From Hydractinia symbiolongicarpus (lineage: Eukaryota; Cnidaria; Hydrozoa; Anthoathecata; Hydractiniidae), in NCBI RefSeq assembly GCF_029227915.1, contig NC_079877.1:6884001-6948000 (forward strand): a DNA stretch of 64,000 bases, given 5' to 3'. The translations under genes were made by a program, and so were the position numbers. Below the pieces are notes generated by a model. That model was not told the DNA's origin, did not search any database, and saw only the letters and a program-made list of their open reading frames with translations. Shown piece by piece: positions 15,051-27,183 of this stretch (within the stretch, counting starts at the first letter, position 1; every line of letters starts with the position of its first letter).

Positions 15051-17891
15051 CATTCTAAAAGACTACATTTCATTGACTTTCTAATGGTATCAGTCCGTTT
15101 GAGTTACAACAGTTGCGTCACATATTCGTACCAACATGTAGTTAGTGATTTTTTTCCGATATTACTAAGTTGTATCGCTTTTAACAGTGAAACGATTGCC
15201 TGTGAAACTTAATTGAACTAACTTTGGACTGTGACCTTATGAATGTGATAAGTGAGTCAACTGGACTCCAACAAATAACATTCTTCTTAATTTGACATGA
15301 TTGCCGGAACTCAGCGATTACACTGGGCGCTGTGATAGTGCTTCATTAAAAAATTTAGATAGATAAGTTATTCTCTACTGTGGGACCGATCCTAGCCGTT
15401 ATCGCGCGCTGAAGAAATAGCGACAGTTTCAAAAACTACGTTTCATTGACTTCCTAACGGTGTCAGTCCGTTTGAGTTACAATGATTGGGTCACATATCC
15501 GTCCCCACATGTTTTTAATGATTTTTATCCGATAATACTAAGTTGTATCGCTTTCAACAGTGAAACGATTGACTGTGGGACTTAATTGAATTGTTTCTGG
15601 ACTGTGACCTTATAAATGTGATAAGTGAGTCAACTGGACCCCAAGAAACAACATTCTTCTTAATTTGACATGATTGCTGGAACTCAGCGATTACACTGGG
15701 CGCTGTGGTAGCGCTTTATTTAAAAATTAAGATAAATGAGTCATTTTTTACTGTGGGACCAATCCAAGCGGTTAGTTCACTCTGAAGAAATAGACACAGT
15801 TTCAAAAACTACATTTCATGGAATTTCTAACGTTGTTAATCCGTTTGAGATACAACGGTTGCGTCACATATTCGTACTAACATGTATTTAGTGACTTTTT
15901 TCCGATATTACTAAGTTGTATCGCTTTAAACAGTGCAACGATTGACTGTGGGACTTAATTGAACTGATTCTAGACTGTGACCTTAAGAATGTGATAAGTG
16001 AGCCAATTGGACCCCAAGAAATAACATTCTTCTTAATTTGACGTGATTGCCGGAACTCAGCGATTACACTGGGCGCTGTTGTAGCGCTTCATTTAAATAT
16101 TTAGATAAATAAGTAATTTTTTACTATGGGACCAATCCTAGCCATTATCACGCGCTGAAGAAATAGCGACAGTTTCAAAAACTACATTTCAATGACTTTC
16201 TAACGGTATCAGTCCGTTTGAGTTACAACAGTTGCGTCACATATTCGCACCAACATGTAGTTAGTGATTTTTTTCCGATATTACTAAGTTGTATCGCTTT
16301 TAACAGTGAAACGATTGCCTGTGGAACTGGATTGAACTAACTTTGGACTGTGACCTTATAAATGTGATAAGTGAGTCAACTGGACTACAAGAAATAACAT
16401 TCTTCTTAATTTGACATGATTGCCGGAACTCAGCGATTACACTGGGCGCTGTGATAGTGCTTCAATAAAAAATTTAGATAGATAAGTCATTCTTTGCTGT
16501 GGGACCGATCCTAGCCGTTATAGCGCGCTGAAGAAATAGCGACAGTTTTAAAAACTACGTTTCATTGACTTCCTAACGGTGTCAGTCCGTTTGAGTTACA
16601 ATGGTTGGGTCACATATTCGTCCCCACACGTATTTAGTGATTTTTATCCGATATTACTAAGTTGTATCGCTTTTAACAGTGAAACGATTGACTGTGGGAC
16701 TTAACTGAACTGATTTTGGACTGTGACCTTATAAATGTGATAAATGAGCCAGTTTGACTACAAGAAATAACAGTGTTCTTAATTTGACATGATTGCTGGA
16801 ACTCAGCGATTACACTGGGTGCTGTGGTAGCGCTTTATTTAGGAATTAAGATAAATAAGTCCTTTTCTAATGTGGGACCAGTCCTAGCCGTTAGTTCGCG
16901 CTGAAGAAATAGCGACAGTTTCTAAAACTACGTTTCATTGACTTCCTAACGGTGTCAATCCGTTTGAGTTACAACGGTTGCATCACATATTTGTACCAAC
17001 ATGTATTTAGTGATTTTTTTTCGATATTACTAAGTTGTATCGCTTTTAACAGTGAAACGATTGACTGTGGGACTTAATTGAACTGATTCTGGACTGTGAC
17101 CCTATAAATGTGATAGATGAGCAAAATTGGACTCCCAGGAATAACATTCTTCTTAATTCGACATGATTGCTGGATTTTAGGAATTACACTAGGCTCTGTG
17201 GTAGCGCTTTATTTAAAAATTTAGATAAATAAGTCTTTTTTTTACTGTGGGACCAATCATGGCCGTTAGCACGCGCTGCAAAAATAGAGAGATTCTTAAA
17301 AACTACATTTCATTGACCTCTTGCCGGTATCAATCCGTTTGAGTTACAACGGTTGCGTCACATATTCGTACCAACATGTATTTAGTGATATTTTTTGGAT
17401 ATTACTAAGTTATATCGCTTTTAACAGTGAAACGATTAACTCTGGGTCTTAATATGAAGTAACTTTGGACTGCGACCTTATAAATATGATAAATGAGCCA
17501 ATTGGACTCCAAGAAATAACATTCTTCTTAATTCGACATGATTGCTGGATTTCAGCGATTACACTAGTATCTGTGGTAGCACTTCGTTATAAAATTTACA
17601 TAAATCAGTCATTTTTTACTGTAGGACCAATCGTAGCTGTTATCGCGCGCTGAAGAAATTGAGACAGTTTCCAGAACTACATTTCAATGAATTTCTAACA
17701 GTATCAGTCCGTTTGAGTTACAACGGTTGCGTCACATATTCGTCCCAAGATGTATTCAGGGATATTTTTCTGATATTACTAGGTTGTATCGCTTTTAACA
17801 GTGAAACGATTGCCCGTGGGACTTAGTTGAACTGATTCTAGACTGTGACCTTAAGAATGTGATAAGTGAGCCAATTGGACACCAAGAAATA

Positions 17892-18253
17892 ACATTCTTC
17901 TTAATTTGACGTGATTGCCGGAACTCAGCGATTACACTGGGCGCTGTGGTAGTGCTTCATTTAAATATTTAGGTAAATAAGTCATTTTTTACTGTTGGAC
18001 GAATCCCAGCCGTTATCGCGCGCTGAAGAAATAGCGACAGTTTCAAAACTACATTTCTTACGGTATCAGCCCGTTTGAGTTACAACGGTTGGGTCACATA
18101 TCCGTCCCCACATGTATTTAGTGATTTTTATCCGATATTACTAAGTTGTATCGCTTTTAACAGTGAAACGATTGACTGTGGGACTTAATTGAACCGATTC
18201 TGGACTGTGACATTATAAATGTGATAAATGAGCCAATTTGTCTCCAAGGAATA
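17892..18253. repeat. 362-bp monomer with short internal deletion
   Basis: Between 'aaaactacatttc' and 'acggtatcagccc' near 18053-18061 about a dozen bases of the usual 'attgactttcta' stretch are missing. The same lesion is present in the monomer at 20864-21225 (near 21028-21032), so it was inherited with the 8-monomer duplication rather than arising twice. Confidence 0.85.
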
Positions 18254-19373
18254 ACATTCTTTTTAATTTGACATGATTGCTGGAATTCTGCGATTACATT
18301 AAGCTCTGTGGTAGCGCTTTATATAAAAATTTAGATGAAAAAGTCTTTTTTTTACTGTGGGACCAATCCTGGCCGTTAGCACGCGCTGAATGAATAGGAA
18401 CAGTTTCAAAGACTATATTTCATTGACTTTCCAGCGGTATAAATCCGTTTGAGTTACTACGGTTGCGTCACATATTCGTAGCAACATGTATTTAGCGATA
18501 GTGTTCGGATATTACTAGGCTGCATCGCTTTTAACAGTGAAACGTTTCACTGTGGGACTTAATTGAACTGATTTTGGACTTTGACCTTATAAATGTAATA
18601 AATGAGCCAGTTTGACCACAAGAAATAACAGTGTTCTTAATTTGACATGATTGGTGGAATTTAGAGATTACACTGGGCGCTGTTGTAACGCTTTATTAAA
18701 AAATTAAGATAAATAAGTCCGTTTTTACTGTGGGACCAATCCTAGCGGTTAGTTTGCGCTGAAGAAATAGAGACAGTTTCAAAAACTACATTTCATGGAC
18801 TTTCTAACGTTGTCAATCCGTTTGAGTTACAACGGTTGCGTCACATATTCGTACCAACATGTATTTAGTGACTTTTTTCCGATATTACTAAGTTGTATCG
18901 CTTTAAACAGTGAAACGACTGACTGTGCGACTTAATTCAACTGATTCTGGACTGTGACATTATAAATGTGATAAATGAGCCAATTGGACTCCAAGGAATA
19001 ACATTCTTCTTACTTCGACATGATTGCTGGATTTCAGGAATTACACTAGGCTCTGTGGTAGCGCTTTACTTAAAAATTTAGATAAATAAGTCTTTTTTTA
19101 CTGTAGGACCAATCGTGGCCGTTAGCACGCGCTGAAGAAATAGAGAGATTCTCAAAAACTACATTTCATTGACTTCTTGCTGGTATCAATCCGTTTGAGT
19201 TACAACGGTTGTGTCACATATTCGTACCAACATGTATTTAGTGAAATTTTTCGGATGTTACTAAGTTATATCGCTTGTAACAGTGAAACGATTAACTGTG
19301 GGACTTAATTGAACTGATTCTGGACTGTGAACTTATAAATGTGATAGATGAGCCAATTGGACTCCAAGGAATA

Positions 19374-20118
19374 ACATTCTTCTTAATTCGACATGATTGC
19401 TGGATTTCAGGAATTACACTAGGCTCTGTGGTAGCACTTTATTTAAAAATTTAGATAAATAAGTCTTTTTTTACTGTGGGACCAATCCTGGCTGTTAGCA
19501 CGCGCTGAAGAAATAGAGACATTCTAAAAGACTACATTTCATTGACTTCTTGGCGGTATCAATCCGTTTGAGTTACAACGGTTGTGTCACATAGTCGTAC
19601 CAACATGTATTTAGTGTTATTTTTCTGATATTACTAAGTTATATCACTTTTAACAGTGAAACGATTGCTTGTGGAACTTGATTGAAATAAGTTTGGCCTG
19701 TGACGTTATAAATGTAATAAGTGAGTCAACTAGATCCAAGAAATAACATTCTTCTTAATTTGACATGATTGCCGGAACTCAGCGATTACACTGGGCGCTG
19801 TGGTAGCACTTCATTATAAAATTTACATAAATCAGTCATTTTTTACTGTAGGACCAATCGTAGCTGTTATCGCGCGCTGAAGAAATTGAGACAGTTTCCA
19901 GAACTACATTTCAATGAATTTCTAACAGTATCAGTCCGTTTGAGTTACAACGGTTGCGTCACATTTTCGTACCAACATGTATTTAGTGATATTTTTCGGA
20001 TGTTACTAAGTTATATCGCTTCTAACAGTGAAATGATTGACTCTGGGACTTAATTGAACTGATTCTGGACTGTGAACTTATAAATGTGATAGATGAGCCA
20101 ATTGGACTCCAAGGAATA
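19374..20118. repeat. 745-bp dimer, copy 1
   Basis: Monomers 19374 ('ggatttcaggaattac', 'cacatagtcgtacc') and 19746 ('gtagcacttcattataaaa', 'cataaatcagtc') are repeated in the same order at 20119 and 20491. Differences noticed are scattered, for example gctgttagcacgcgctg here against gccgttagcacgcgatg in copy 2. Confidence 0.87.
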
Positions 20119-20863
20119 ACATTCTTCTTAATTTGACATGATTGCTGGATTTCAGGAATTACACTAGGCTCTGTGGTAGCACTTTATTTAAAAATTTAGA
20201 TAAATAAGTCTTTTTTTACTGTGGGACCAATCCTGGCCGTTAGCACGCGATGAAGAAATAGAGACATTCTAAAAGACTACATTTCATTGACTTCTTAACG
20301 GTATCAATCCGTTTGCGTTACAACGGTTGTGTCACATAGTCGTACCAACATGTATTTAGTGTTATTTTTCTGATATTACTAAGTTATATCACTTTTAACA
20401 GTGAAACGATTGCCTGTGGAACTTGATTGAAATAAGTTTGGCCTGTGACGTTATAAATGTGATAAGTGAGTCAACTGGATCCAAGAAATAATATTCTTCT
20501 TAATTTGACATGATTACCGGAACACAACGATTACACTGGGCACTGTGGTAGCACTTCATTATAAAATTTACATAAATCAGTCATTTTTTACTGTAGGACC
20601 AATCGTAGCTGTTATCGCGCGCTGAAGATATTGAGACAGTTTCCAAAACGAAATTTCAATGAATTTCTAACAGTATCAGTCCGTTTGAGTTACAACGGTT
20701 GCGTCACATATTCGTCTCCACATGTATTTAGGGATATTTTTCTGACATTAGTAGGTTGTATCGCTTTTAACAGTGAAACGATTGCCTGTGGGACTTAGTT
20801 GAACTGATTCTAGACTGTGACCTTAAGAATGTGATAAGTGAGCAGATTGGACCCCAAGAAATA
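20119..20863. repeat. 745-bp dimer, copy 2
   Basis: Second copy at exactly +745 bp. Its second monomer (20491) begins atattcttctt and has 'gattaccggaacacaacg', which are private changes. After 20863 the next monomer is of the 17892 type, so the dimer does not continue. Confidence 0.86.
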
Positions 20864-21225
20864 ACATTCTTCTTAATTTGACGTGATTGCCGGAACTCAG
20901 CGATTACACTGGGCGCTGTGGTAGCGCTTCATTTAAATATTTAGGTAAATAAGTCATTTTTTACTGTGGGACGAATCCCAGCCGTTATCTCGCGCTGAAG
21001 AAATAGCGACAGTTTCAAAACTACATTTCTTACGGTATCAGCCCGTTTGAGTTACAACGGTTGGGTCACATATTCGTACCAATATGTATTTATTGACTTT
21101 TTTCCGATATTACTAATTTATATCGCTTTTAACAGTGAAACAATTGACTCTGGGACTTAATTGAAGTAACTTTGGACTGCGACCTTATAAATGTGATAAA
21201 TGAGCCAATTGGACTCCAAGGCATA
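20864..21225. repeat. 362-bp monomer, second carrier of the short deletion
   Basis: Shares the deletion, 'aggtaaataagtc', 'gaatcccagccg' and 'atcagcccg' with the 17892 monomer. Its 3' half differs from that copy ('caatatgtatttattgac' against 'cacatgtatttagtgat'), which marks a switch of monomer type after about 21070. Confidence 0.8.
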
Positions 21226-22716
21226 ACATTCTTCTTAATTCGACATGATTGCTGGAATTCAGCGATTACATTAGGATCTGTGGTAGCGCTTTCTTTAAAA
21301 ATTTAGATAAATAAGTCTTTTTTTACTGTGGGACCAATCCTGGCCGTCAGCAAGCGCTGAAAAAATAGAGACATTCTAAAAGACTACATTTCATTGACTT
21401 CTTGGCGGTATCAATCTGTTTGAGTTACAACGGTTGGGCACATAATTGTACCAACATGTATTTAGCGATATTTTTTGGCTATTATTAGGTTACATTGCTT
21501 TTAAAAGTGAAGCGATTGACTGTGGGACTTAATTGAACTGATTTTGGACTGTGACCTTATAAGTGAGATGAGTGACACAATTGGACTCCAAGAAGTAACA
21601 TTCTTCTTAATTTTACATGATTGCCGAAACTCAGCTATTACACTGGGCGCTGTGGTAGCGCTGCATTTAAAAACGTAGATAAATAAGTCATAATTACTGT
21701 GGGACCAATCTTGGCCGTTAGCACGCGCTGAATAAATAGGAACAGTTTCCAAAATTACATTTCATTAACTTTCTAGCTGTATAAATCCGTTTGAATAACA
21801 ACGGTTGGGTCACATATTCGTACCATCATGTATTTAGGGATATTTTTCTAATATTACTAGGTTGCATCCCTTTTAACAGTGAAACGATTGACTGCGGGAC
21901 TTAATTGAACTAACTTTGGACTGAAACTTTATAAGTGTGATAAGTGAGACAATTGGACTCCAAGAAATAACATTCTTCTTAATTTGACATGATTGCCGAA
22001 ACTCAGCGATTACACTGGGCGCTGTGGTAGCGCTTCTCGTAAATATTTAGAAAAGAAAGTCATTTTTTACTGCGGGACCAAGCGTAGCCGTTTGCGCGCG
22101 CTGAAGAAATAGAAACAGGTTCAATTACTACATTGTACTGACCTTCTAACGGTGTCAGTCCGTTTGAGTTACAACGGTTGGGTCACATATTCGTACCATC
22201 ATGTACTTAGGGATATTTTTTTAAATATTACTAGGTTGCATCCCTTTTAACGGTGAAACGATTGACTGTGGGACTTAATTGAACTAACTTTGGACTGTGA
22301 CCTGACACCTGTGATAAATAAGACAATTGGAGTCCAAGAAATAACATTCTTCTTAATTTGACATGATTGCCGCAACTCAGCGATTACACCGGACGCTGTG
22401 GTAGCACTTCATTTAAAAATTTAGATAAATAAGTCATTCTTTACTGTGGGACCAATCCTAGGCGCTATCGCGCGCTGATGAAGTAGCGACAGGTTAAAAA
22501 ACTACATTTCATTGACTTTCTAATGGTGTTAGTCCGTTTGAGTTACAACGCTTGGGTCACATATTCGTACTAACATGTATTTAGGGATATTTTTCTAATA
22601 TTACTAGGTTGCATCCCTTTTAACAGTGAAACGATTGACTGCGGGACTTAATTGAACTAACTTTGGACTGAAACTTTATAAGTGTGATAAGTGAGACAAT
22701 TGAACTCCAAGAAATA

Positions 22717-23833
22717 ACATTCTTCTTAATTTGACATGATTGCCGAAACTCAGCGATTACACTGGGCGCTGTGGTAGCGCTTCATTTAAAAACTTAGATA
22801 AATAAGTCATAATTACTGTGGGACTAATCTTGGCCGTTAGCACGCGCTGAATAATTAAGAATAGTTTCAAGAACTAAATTTCATTGAATTTCTAGCGGTA
22901 TCAAACGTTTGAGTTACAACGGTTGCGTCACATATTCGTACCAACATGTATTTAGCGATATTTTTTCGCTATTACTAGGCTACATCGCTTTTAACAGTGA
23001 AGCGATTGACTGTGGGACTTAATTGAACTGATTTTGGACTGTGACTTTATAAGTGTGATAAGTGAGACAATTGGACTCCAAGACGTAACATTCTTCTTAA
23101 TTTGACATGATTGCCGAAACTCAGCGATTACACTGGTCGCTGTGGTAGCGCTTCATTTAAAAAATTAGATAAATAAGTCATTCTTTACCGTGGGACGAAT
23201 CCTAGCCGTTATCGCGCGCTGAAGAAATAGCGACAGTTTCAAAAACTACATTTCATTGACTTTCTAACTGTATCAATCTGTTTCAGTTACAACGGTTGCG
23301 TGACATATTCCTTCCAACTTGTATTTTGCCATATTTTTCGCATATTACAAGGTTGCATCGCTTTTAACAGTGAAACGATTGACTGTGGGACTTAATTAAA
23401 CTGATTTAGGACTGTGACTTTATAAATGTTATAAGTGAGACTATTGGACTCCAAGAATAAACATTCTTCTTAATTTGACATGATTGCTGGAATTCAGCAA
23501 TTACACTGGGCGCTGTGCTAGTGCTTCATTTAAAAGTTTAGATAAATAACTCATTCTTTACTGTGGGACCAATCCTGGACGTTAGCAAGCGCTGAATAAA
23601 TAGGAACAGTTTCAAAAACTACATTTCATTGACTTTCTAACTGTATCAATCTGTTTCAGTTACAACGGTTGCGTGACATATTCGTACCAACATGTAATTA
23701 GCGATATTTTTTCGCTATTACTAGGCTACATCGCTTTTAACAGTGAAGCGATTGACTGTGGGACTTAATTGAACTGATTTTGGACTGTGACCTTATAAGT
23801 GTAATAAGTGAGACAATTGGACTCCAAGACGTA
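22717..23833. repeat. 1,117-bp trimer, copy 1 (a-b-c)
   Basis: Monomers 22717, 23088 and 23461 align with 23834, 24205 and 24578 at a constant offset of 1,117 bp. Types a, b and c are clearly different from one another, whereas the corresponding copies differ only at scattered sites, the hallmark of a higher-order repeat. Confidence 0.88.
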
Positions 23834-24949
23834 ACATTCTTCTTAATTTGACATGATTGCCGAAACTCAGCGATTACACTGGGCGCTGTGGTAGCGCTTC
23901 ATTTAAAAACTTAGATAAATAAGTCATAATTACTGTGGGACTAATCTTGGCCGTTAGCACGCGCTGAATAAATAAGAATAATTTCAAAAACTACATTTCA
24001 TTGAATTTCTAGCGGTATCAAACGTTTGATTTACAACGGTTGCGTCACATATTCGTACCAACATGTATTTAGCGATATTTTTTCGCTATTACTAGGCTAC
24101 ATCGCTTTTAACAGTGAAGCGATTGACTGTGGGACTTAATTGAACTGATTTTGGACTGTGACCTTATAAGTGTGATAAGTAATACAATTGGACTCCAAGA
24201 CATAACATTCTTCTTAATTTGACATGATTGCCGAAACTCAGCGATTACACTGGGCGCTGTGGTTGCGCTTCATTTAAAAATTTATATAAATAAGTCATTC
24301 TTTACCGAGGGACGAATCCTAGCCGTTATCGCGCGCTGAAGAAATAGCGACAGTTTCAAAAACTACATTTCATTGATTTTCTAATTGTATCAATCTGTTT
24401 CAGTTACAACGGTTGCGTGACATATTCCTTCCAACTTGTATTTTGCCATATTTTTCGCATATTACAAGGTTGCATCGCTTTTAACAGTGAAACGATTGAC
24501 TGTGGGACTTAATTGAACTGATTTAGGACTGTGACTTTATAAATGTTATAAGTGAGACTATTGGACTCCAAGAATAAACATTCTTCTTAATTTGACATGA
24601 TTGCTGGAATTTAGCGATTACACTGGGCGCTGTGCTAGCGCTTCATTTAAAAGTTTAGATAAATAACTCATTCTTTAATGTGGGACCAATCCTGTCCGTT
24701 AGCAAGCGCTGAATAAATAGGAACAGTTTCGAAAACTACATTTCATTGACTTTTTAACTGTATCAAACGTTTGAGTTACAACGGTTGCGTCACATATTCG
24801 TACCAACATGTATTTAGCGATATTTTTTCGCTATTACTAGGCTACATCGCTTTTAACAGTGAAGCGATTGACTGTGGGACTTAATTGAACTGATTTTGGA
24901 CTGTGACCTTATAAGTGTAATAAGTGAGACAATTGGACTCCAAGACGTA
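23834..24949. repeat. Trimer, copy 2 (a-b-c)
   Basis: Second full a-b-c unit. The c monomer at 24578 has 'ctgtccgttagcaagcgctg' where copy 1 has 'ctggacgttagcaagcg', both departures from the usual ctggccg. Confidence 0.86.
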
Positions 24950-25695
24950 ACATTCTTCTTAATTTGACATGATTGCCGAAACTCAGCGATTACACTGGGC
25001 GCTGTGGTAGCGCTTCATTTAAAAATTTAGATAAATAAGTCATTCTTTACCGTGGGACGAATCCTAGCCGTTATCGCGCGCTGAAGAAATAGCAACAGTT
25101 TCAAAAACTACATTTTATTGACTTTCTAACTGTATCAATCTGTTTCAGTTACAACAGCTGCGTGACATATTCCTTCCAACTTGTATTTTGCCATATTTTT
25201 CGCATATTACAAGGTTGCATCGCTTTTAACAGTGAAACGATTGACTGTGGGACATAATTGAACTGATTTAGGACTGTGACTTTATAAATGTTATAAGTGA
25301 GACTATTGGACTCCAAGAATAAACATTCTTCTTAATTTGACATGATTGCTGGAATTCAGCGATTACACTTGGCGCTGTGCTAGCGCTTCATTTAAAAGTT
25401 TAGATAAGTAACTCATTCTTTACTGTGGGACTAATCCTGGCCGTTAGCAAGCGCTGAATAAATAGGAACAGTTTCAAAAACTACATTTCAATGACTTTCT
25501 AGCTGTATAAATCCGTTTGAGTTACAAAGGTTGCGTTACACATTCGTACCAACATGTATTTAGCGATAGTGTTCGGATAATACTAGGTTGCATCGCTTTA
25601 AACAGTGAAACGTTTGACTGTGGGACTTAATTGAACTGATTGTGGACTTTGACCTTATAAATGTAATAAATAAGCCAGTTTGACTACAAGAAATA
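24950..25695. repeat. Incomplete third trimer unit (b-c)
   Basis: Monomers 24950 (b) and 25323 (c) follow directly with no a monomer, consistent with an exchange 745 bp out of phase. The c copy changes type at about 25490: downstream it has 'agtgttcggataatactagg' in place of 'ttttttcgctattactagg'. Confidence 0.84.
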
Positions 25696-26067
25696 ACGTT
25701 GTTTTTAATTTGACATAATTGCTGGAACTCAGCGATTACAGTGGGTGCTGTGGTAGCGCTTTATTTATAAATTAAGATAAATAAACCATTTTTACTGTGG
25801 GACCAATCCTAGCCGTTAGTTAGCGCTGAAGAAATAGAGACAGTTTCAAAAACTACATTACATGGACTTTCTAACGTTGTCAATCCGTTTGAGTTACAAC
25901 GGTTGCGTCACATATTCGTACCAACATATATTTAGTGACTTTTTTCCGATATTACTAAGTTGTATCGCTTTAAACAGTAAAACGATTGACTGTGCGATTT
26001 AATTGAACTGATTCTAGACTGTGACCTTTAGAATGTGATAAGTGAGCCAATTGAACCCCAAGAAATA
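25696..26067. repeat. Transitional monomer between regions C and D
   Basis: Starts acgttgttttt and has 'cagtgggtgctg', 'gataaataaaccattttt', 'cattacatggactttctaacg' and 'actgtgcgatttaattg'. It resembles the 18628 monomer of region B ('ctttctaacgttgtcaatcc', 'gtgcgactt'), not its neighbours on either side. Confidence 0.75.
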
Positions 26068-26244
26068 ACATTTTTCTTAATTTGACGTGATTGTAGGAAC
26101 TCAGCGATTACACTGGACCCTGTGGTAGTGATTCATTTAAAAATTTAGATAAATAAGTCAATTTTACTGTGGGACCAATCCTAGCCGTTAGCGCGCGCTG
26201 AAGATATAGAGACAGCTTCGAAAACTCCATTTCATTGACTTTCT

Positions 26245-26274
26245 AACGGTGTCAATCCGTTTGAGTTACAACGG
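26245..26274. other. Representative triple-arm dyad AACGG / CCGTT / AACGG
   Basis: At monomer offset 179-208 the arm AACGG (26245-26249) is followed by CCGTT (26257-26261) and a second AACGG (26270-26274), so the middle arm can pair with either flank. The last two arms are well kept in most monomers; the first is lost in y-type monomers ('aacagttttaatccgtt') and in the 81-bp deletion class. Confidence 0.6.
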
Positions 26275-26488
26275 TTGCGTCACACATTCGTACCAACATG
26301 TATTTAGTGATTTTTTTCCGATATTACTAAGTTGTATCGCTTTCAACAGTAAAGCGATTGACTGTGGGACTTAATTGAACTGATTTTGGACTTTGACCTT
26401 AGAAATGTGATAAATGAGCAATTTTGACTACAAGAAATAACATTCTTCTTAATTTGACATGATTGCTGGAACTCAGCGATTTCACTGG

Positions 26489-26503
26489 GCGCTGTGGTAG
26501 CGC
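26489..26503. other. Representative short inverted repeat GCGCT-GTGGT-AGCGC
   Basis: Perfect 5-base arms with a 5-base spacer at monomer offset 50-64, shown here in the 26440 monomer. It is present in many monomers but is lost in D1 ('ggaccctgtggtagcgatt'), in D6 and in the 'gctctgtgg' variants, so it is not universally kept. It could form a small hairpin or be a dyad binding site; no function can be shown. Confidence 0.6.
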
Positions 26504-27183
26504 TTTATTTAAAAATTAAGATAAATAAGTCATTTTTAACTGTGGGACCAATCCTAGCCGTTATAGCGCGCTAAAGAATAAGAGACAGTTTCAAAAACTA
26601 CATTTCATTGACTTTCTAACGGGGTCAATCCGTTTGAGTTACAACGGTTGTGTCACATATTCGTACCAACAAGTATTTAGTGATTTTTTTCCGGTATTAC
26701 TAAGTTGTATCGCTTTCAACAGTGAAAAGATTGACTGTGGGACTTAATTGAACTGATTTTGGACTTCGACCTTATAAATGTGATAAATGAGCGATTTTGA
26801 CTACAAGAAATAACATTCTTCTTAATTTGACAAAATTGCTGGAACTCAGCGATTACACTGGGCGCTGTGGTAGCGTTTTATTTTAAAATTAAGAAAATAA
26901 GTTATTTTTTAGTGTAGGACCAATCCTAGCCGTTATCGCGCATTGAAAAAACAGACACAGTTTCAAAAACTAAATTTTATTGACTTTCTAACGGTGTCAA
27001 TCCGGTGGAGTTACAACGGTTGCGTCACATATTCGCACCAACATGTATTTAGTGATTTTCTTCCGATATTACTAAGTTGTGTTTTTTTTAACAGTGAAAC
27101 GATTGACTGTGGGAGTTAATTGAATGATTCTGGACTGTGACCTTACAAATGTGATGAAGAAGCTAATTGGTCTCCAAGAAATA

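Larger units (their letters stand above)
1..17518. repeat. Region A: diverged monomers with patchy multi-monomer duplications
   Basis: Contains a partial first monomer (lacking its first 7 bases) and monomers starting at 366, 739, 1111, 1484, 1857, 2229, 2603, 2975, 3347, 3720, 4093, 4466, 4840, 5213, 5586, 5959, 6331, 6703, 7076, 7449, 7822, 8195, 8568, 8941, 9314, 9687, 10060, 10433, 10806, 11179, 11552, 11925, 12297, 12670, 13043, 13414, 13787, 14160, 14533, 14905, 15278, 15651, 16024, 16397, 16770 and 17144. Spacing hardly varies (about 371-375) although the sequences differ at many sites. Several variants recur out of order: 'ggatttcaggaattac' starts at 2975, 10433, 11925, 13043, 14533 and 17144, and 'ggtggaatttagag' starts at 10806, 12670 and 13414. 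No single period holds across the region, so it reads as an older, shuffled part of the array. Confidence 0.9.
17519..21597. repeat. Region B: monomers including a 745-bp dimer and an 8-monomer duplication
   Basis: Monomers start at 17519, 17892, 18254, 18628, 19001, 19374, 19746, 20119, 20491, 20864 and 21226. The pair 17519-18253 recurs as 20491-21225 at +2,972 bp (eight monomers); both pairs carry 'cataaatcagtc', 'ctgtaggaccaatcgtagctg' in the first monomer and 'aggtaaataagtc' plus the same short deletion in the second. The inner pair 19374-20118 recurs as 20119-20863. The 18628 monomer is the 'ggtggaatttagag' type of region A, so B shares ancestry with A. Confidence 0.88.
21598..25695. 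repeat. Region C: distinct subfamily with a 1,117-bp trimer
   Basis: Monomers start at 21598, 21970, 22344, 22717, 23088, 23461, 23834, 24205, 24578, 24950 and 25323. They carry 'gattgccgaaactcag', 'cttataagtgtgataagtg' and 'tgagacaattggactcc', rare elsewhere. Order by type from 22717: a-b-c, a-b-c, b-c. Type a has 'aagtcataattactgtggg'; type b has 'gcgtgacatattccttcc' and 'attttgccatatttttcgc'; type c has 'ctgtgctag' and 'aaaagtttagataaataac'. The monomers at 21970 and 22344 are more diverged ('acaggttcaattac', 'acaggttaaaaaac'). Confidence 0.9.

Noticed and set aside
17465-17653. Open frame of 62 codons on the plus strand
   Set aside because: It lies wholly inside satellite monomers and is open only because a few stop codons are mutated in this copy. 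It has no relatives in neighbouring monomers and no start context or domain.
21501-21752. Open frame of 83 codons on the minus strand, the longest in the window
   Set aside because: It spans a monomer junction in satellite DNA. Given 176 diverged copies, a frame of this length is expected by chance, and equivalent frames in adjacent monomers are closed.
26288-26305. CENP-B box-like sequence 'ttcgtaccaacatg' in most monomers
   Set aside because: It shares TTCG and one A with the known CENP-B core nTTCGnnnnAnnCGGGn but lacks the required CGGG, so it does not qualify as a CENP-B box. Another protein could still bind this conserved stretch.
26395-26412. TATA-like 'ccttataaatg' late in many monomers as a promoter
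   Set aside because: AT-rich sequence yields such motifs readily, and there is no initiator, downstream gene or asymmetry to support it. Satellite transcription is possible but is not shown by this.
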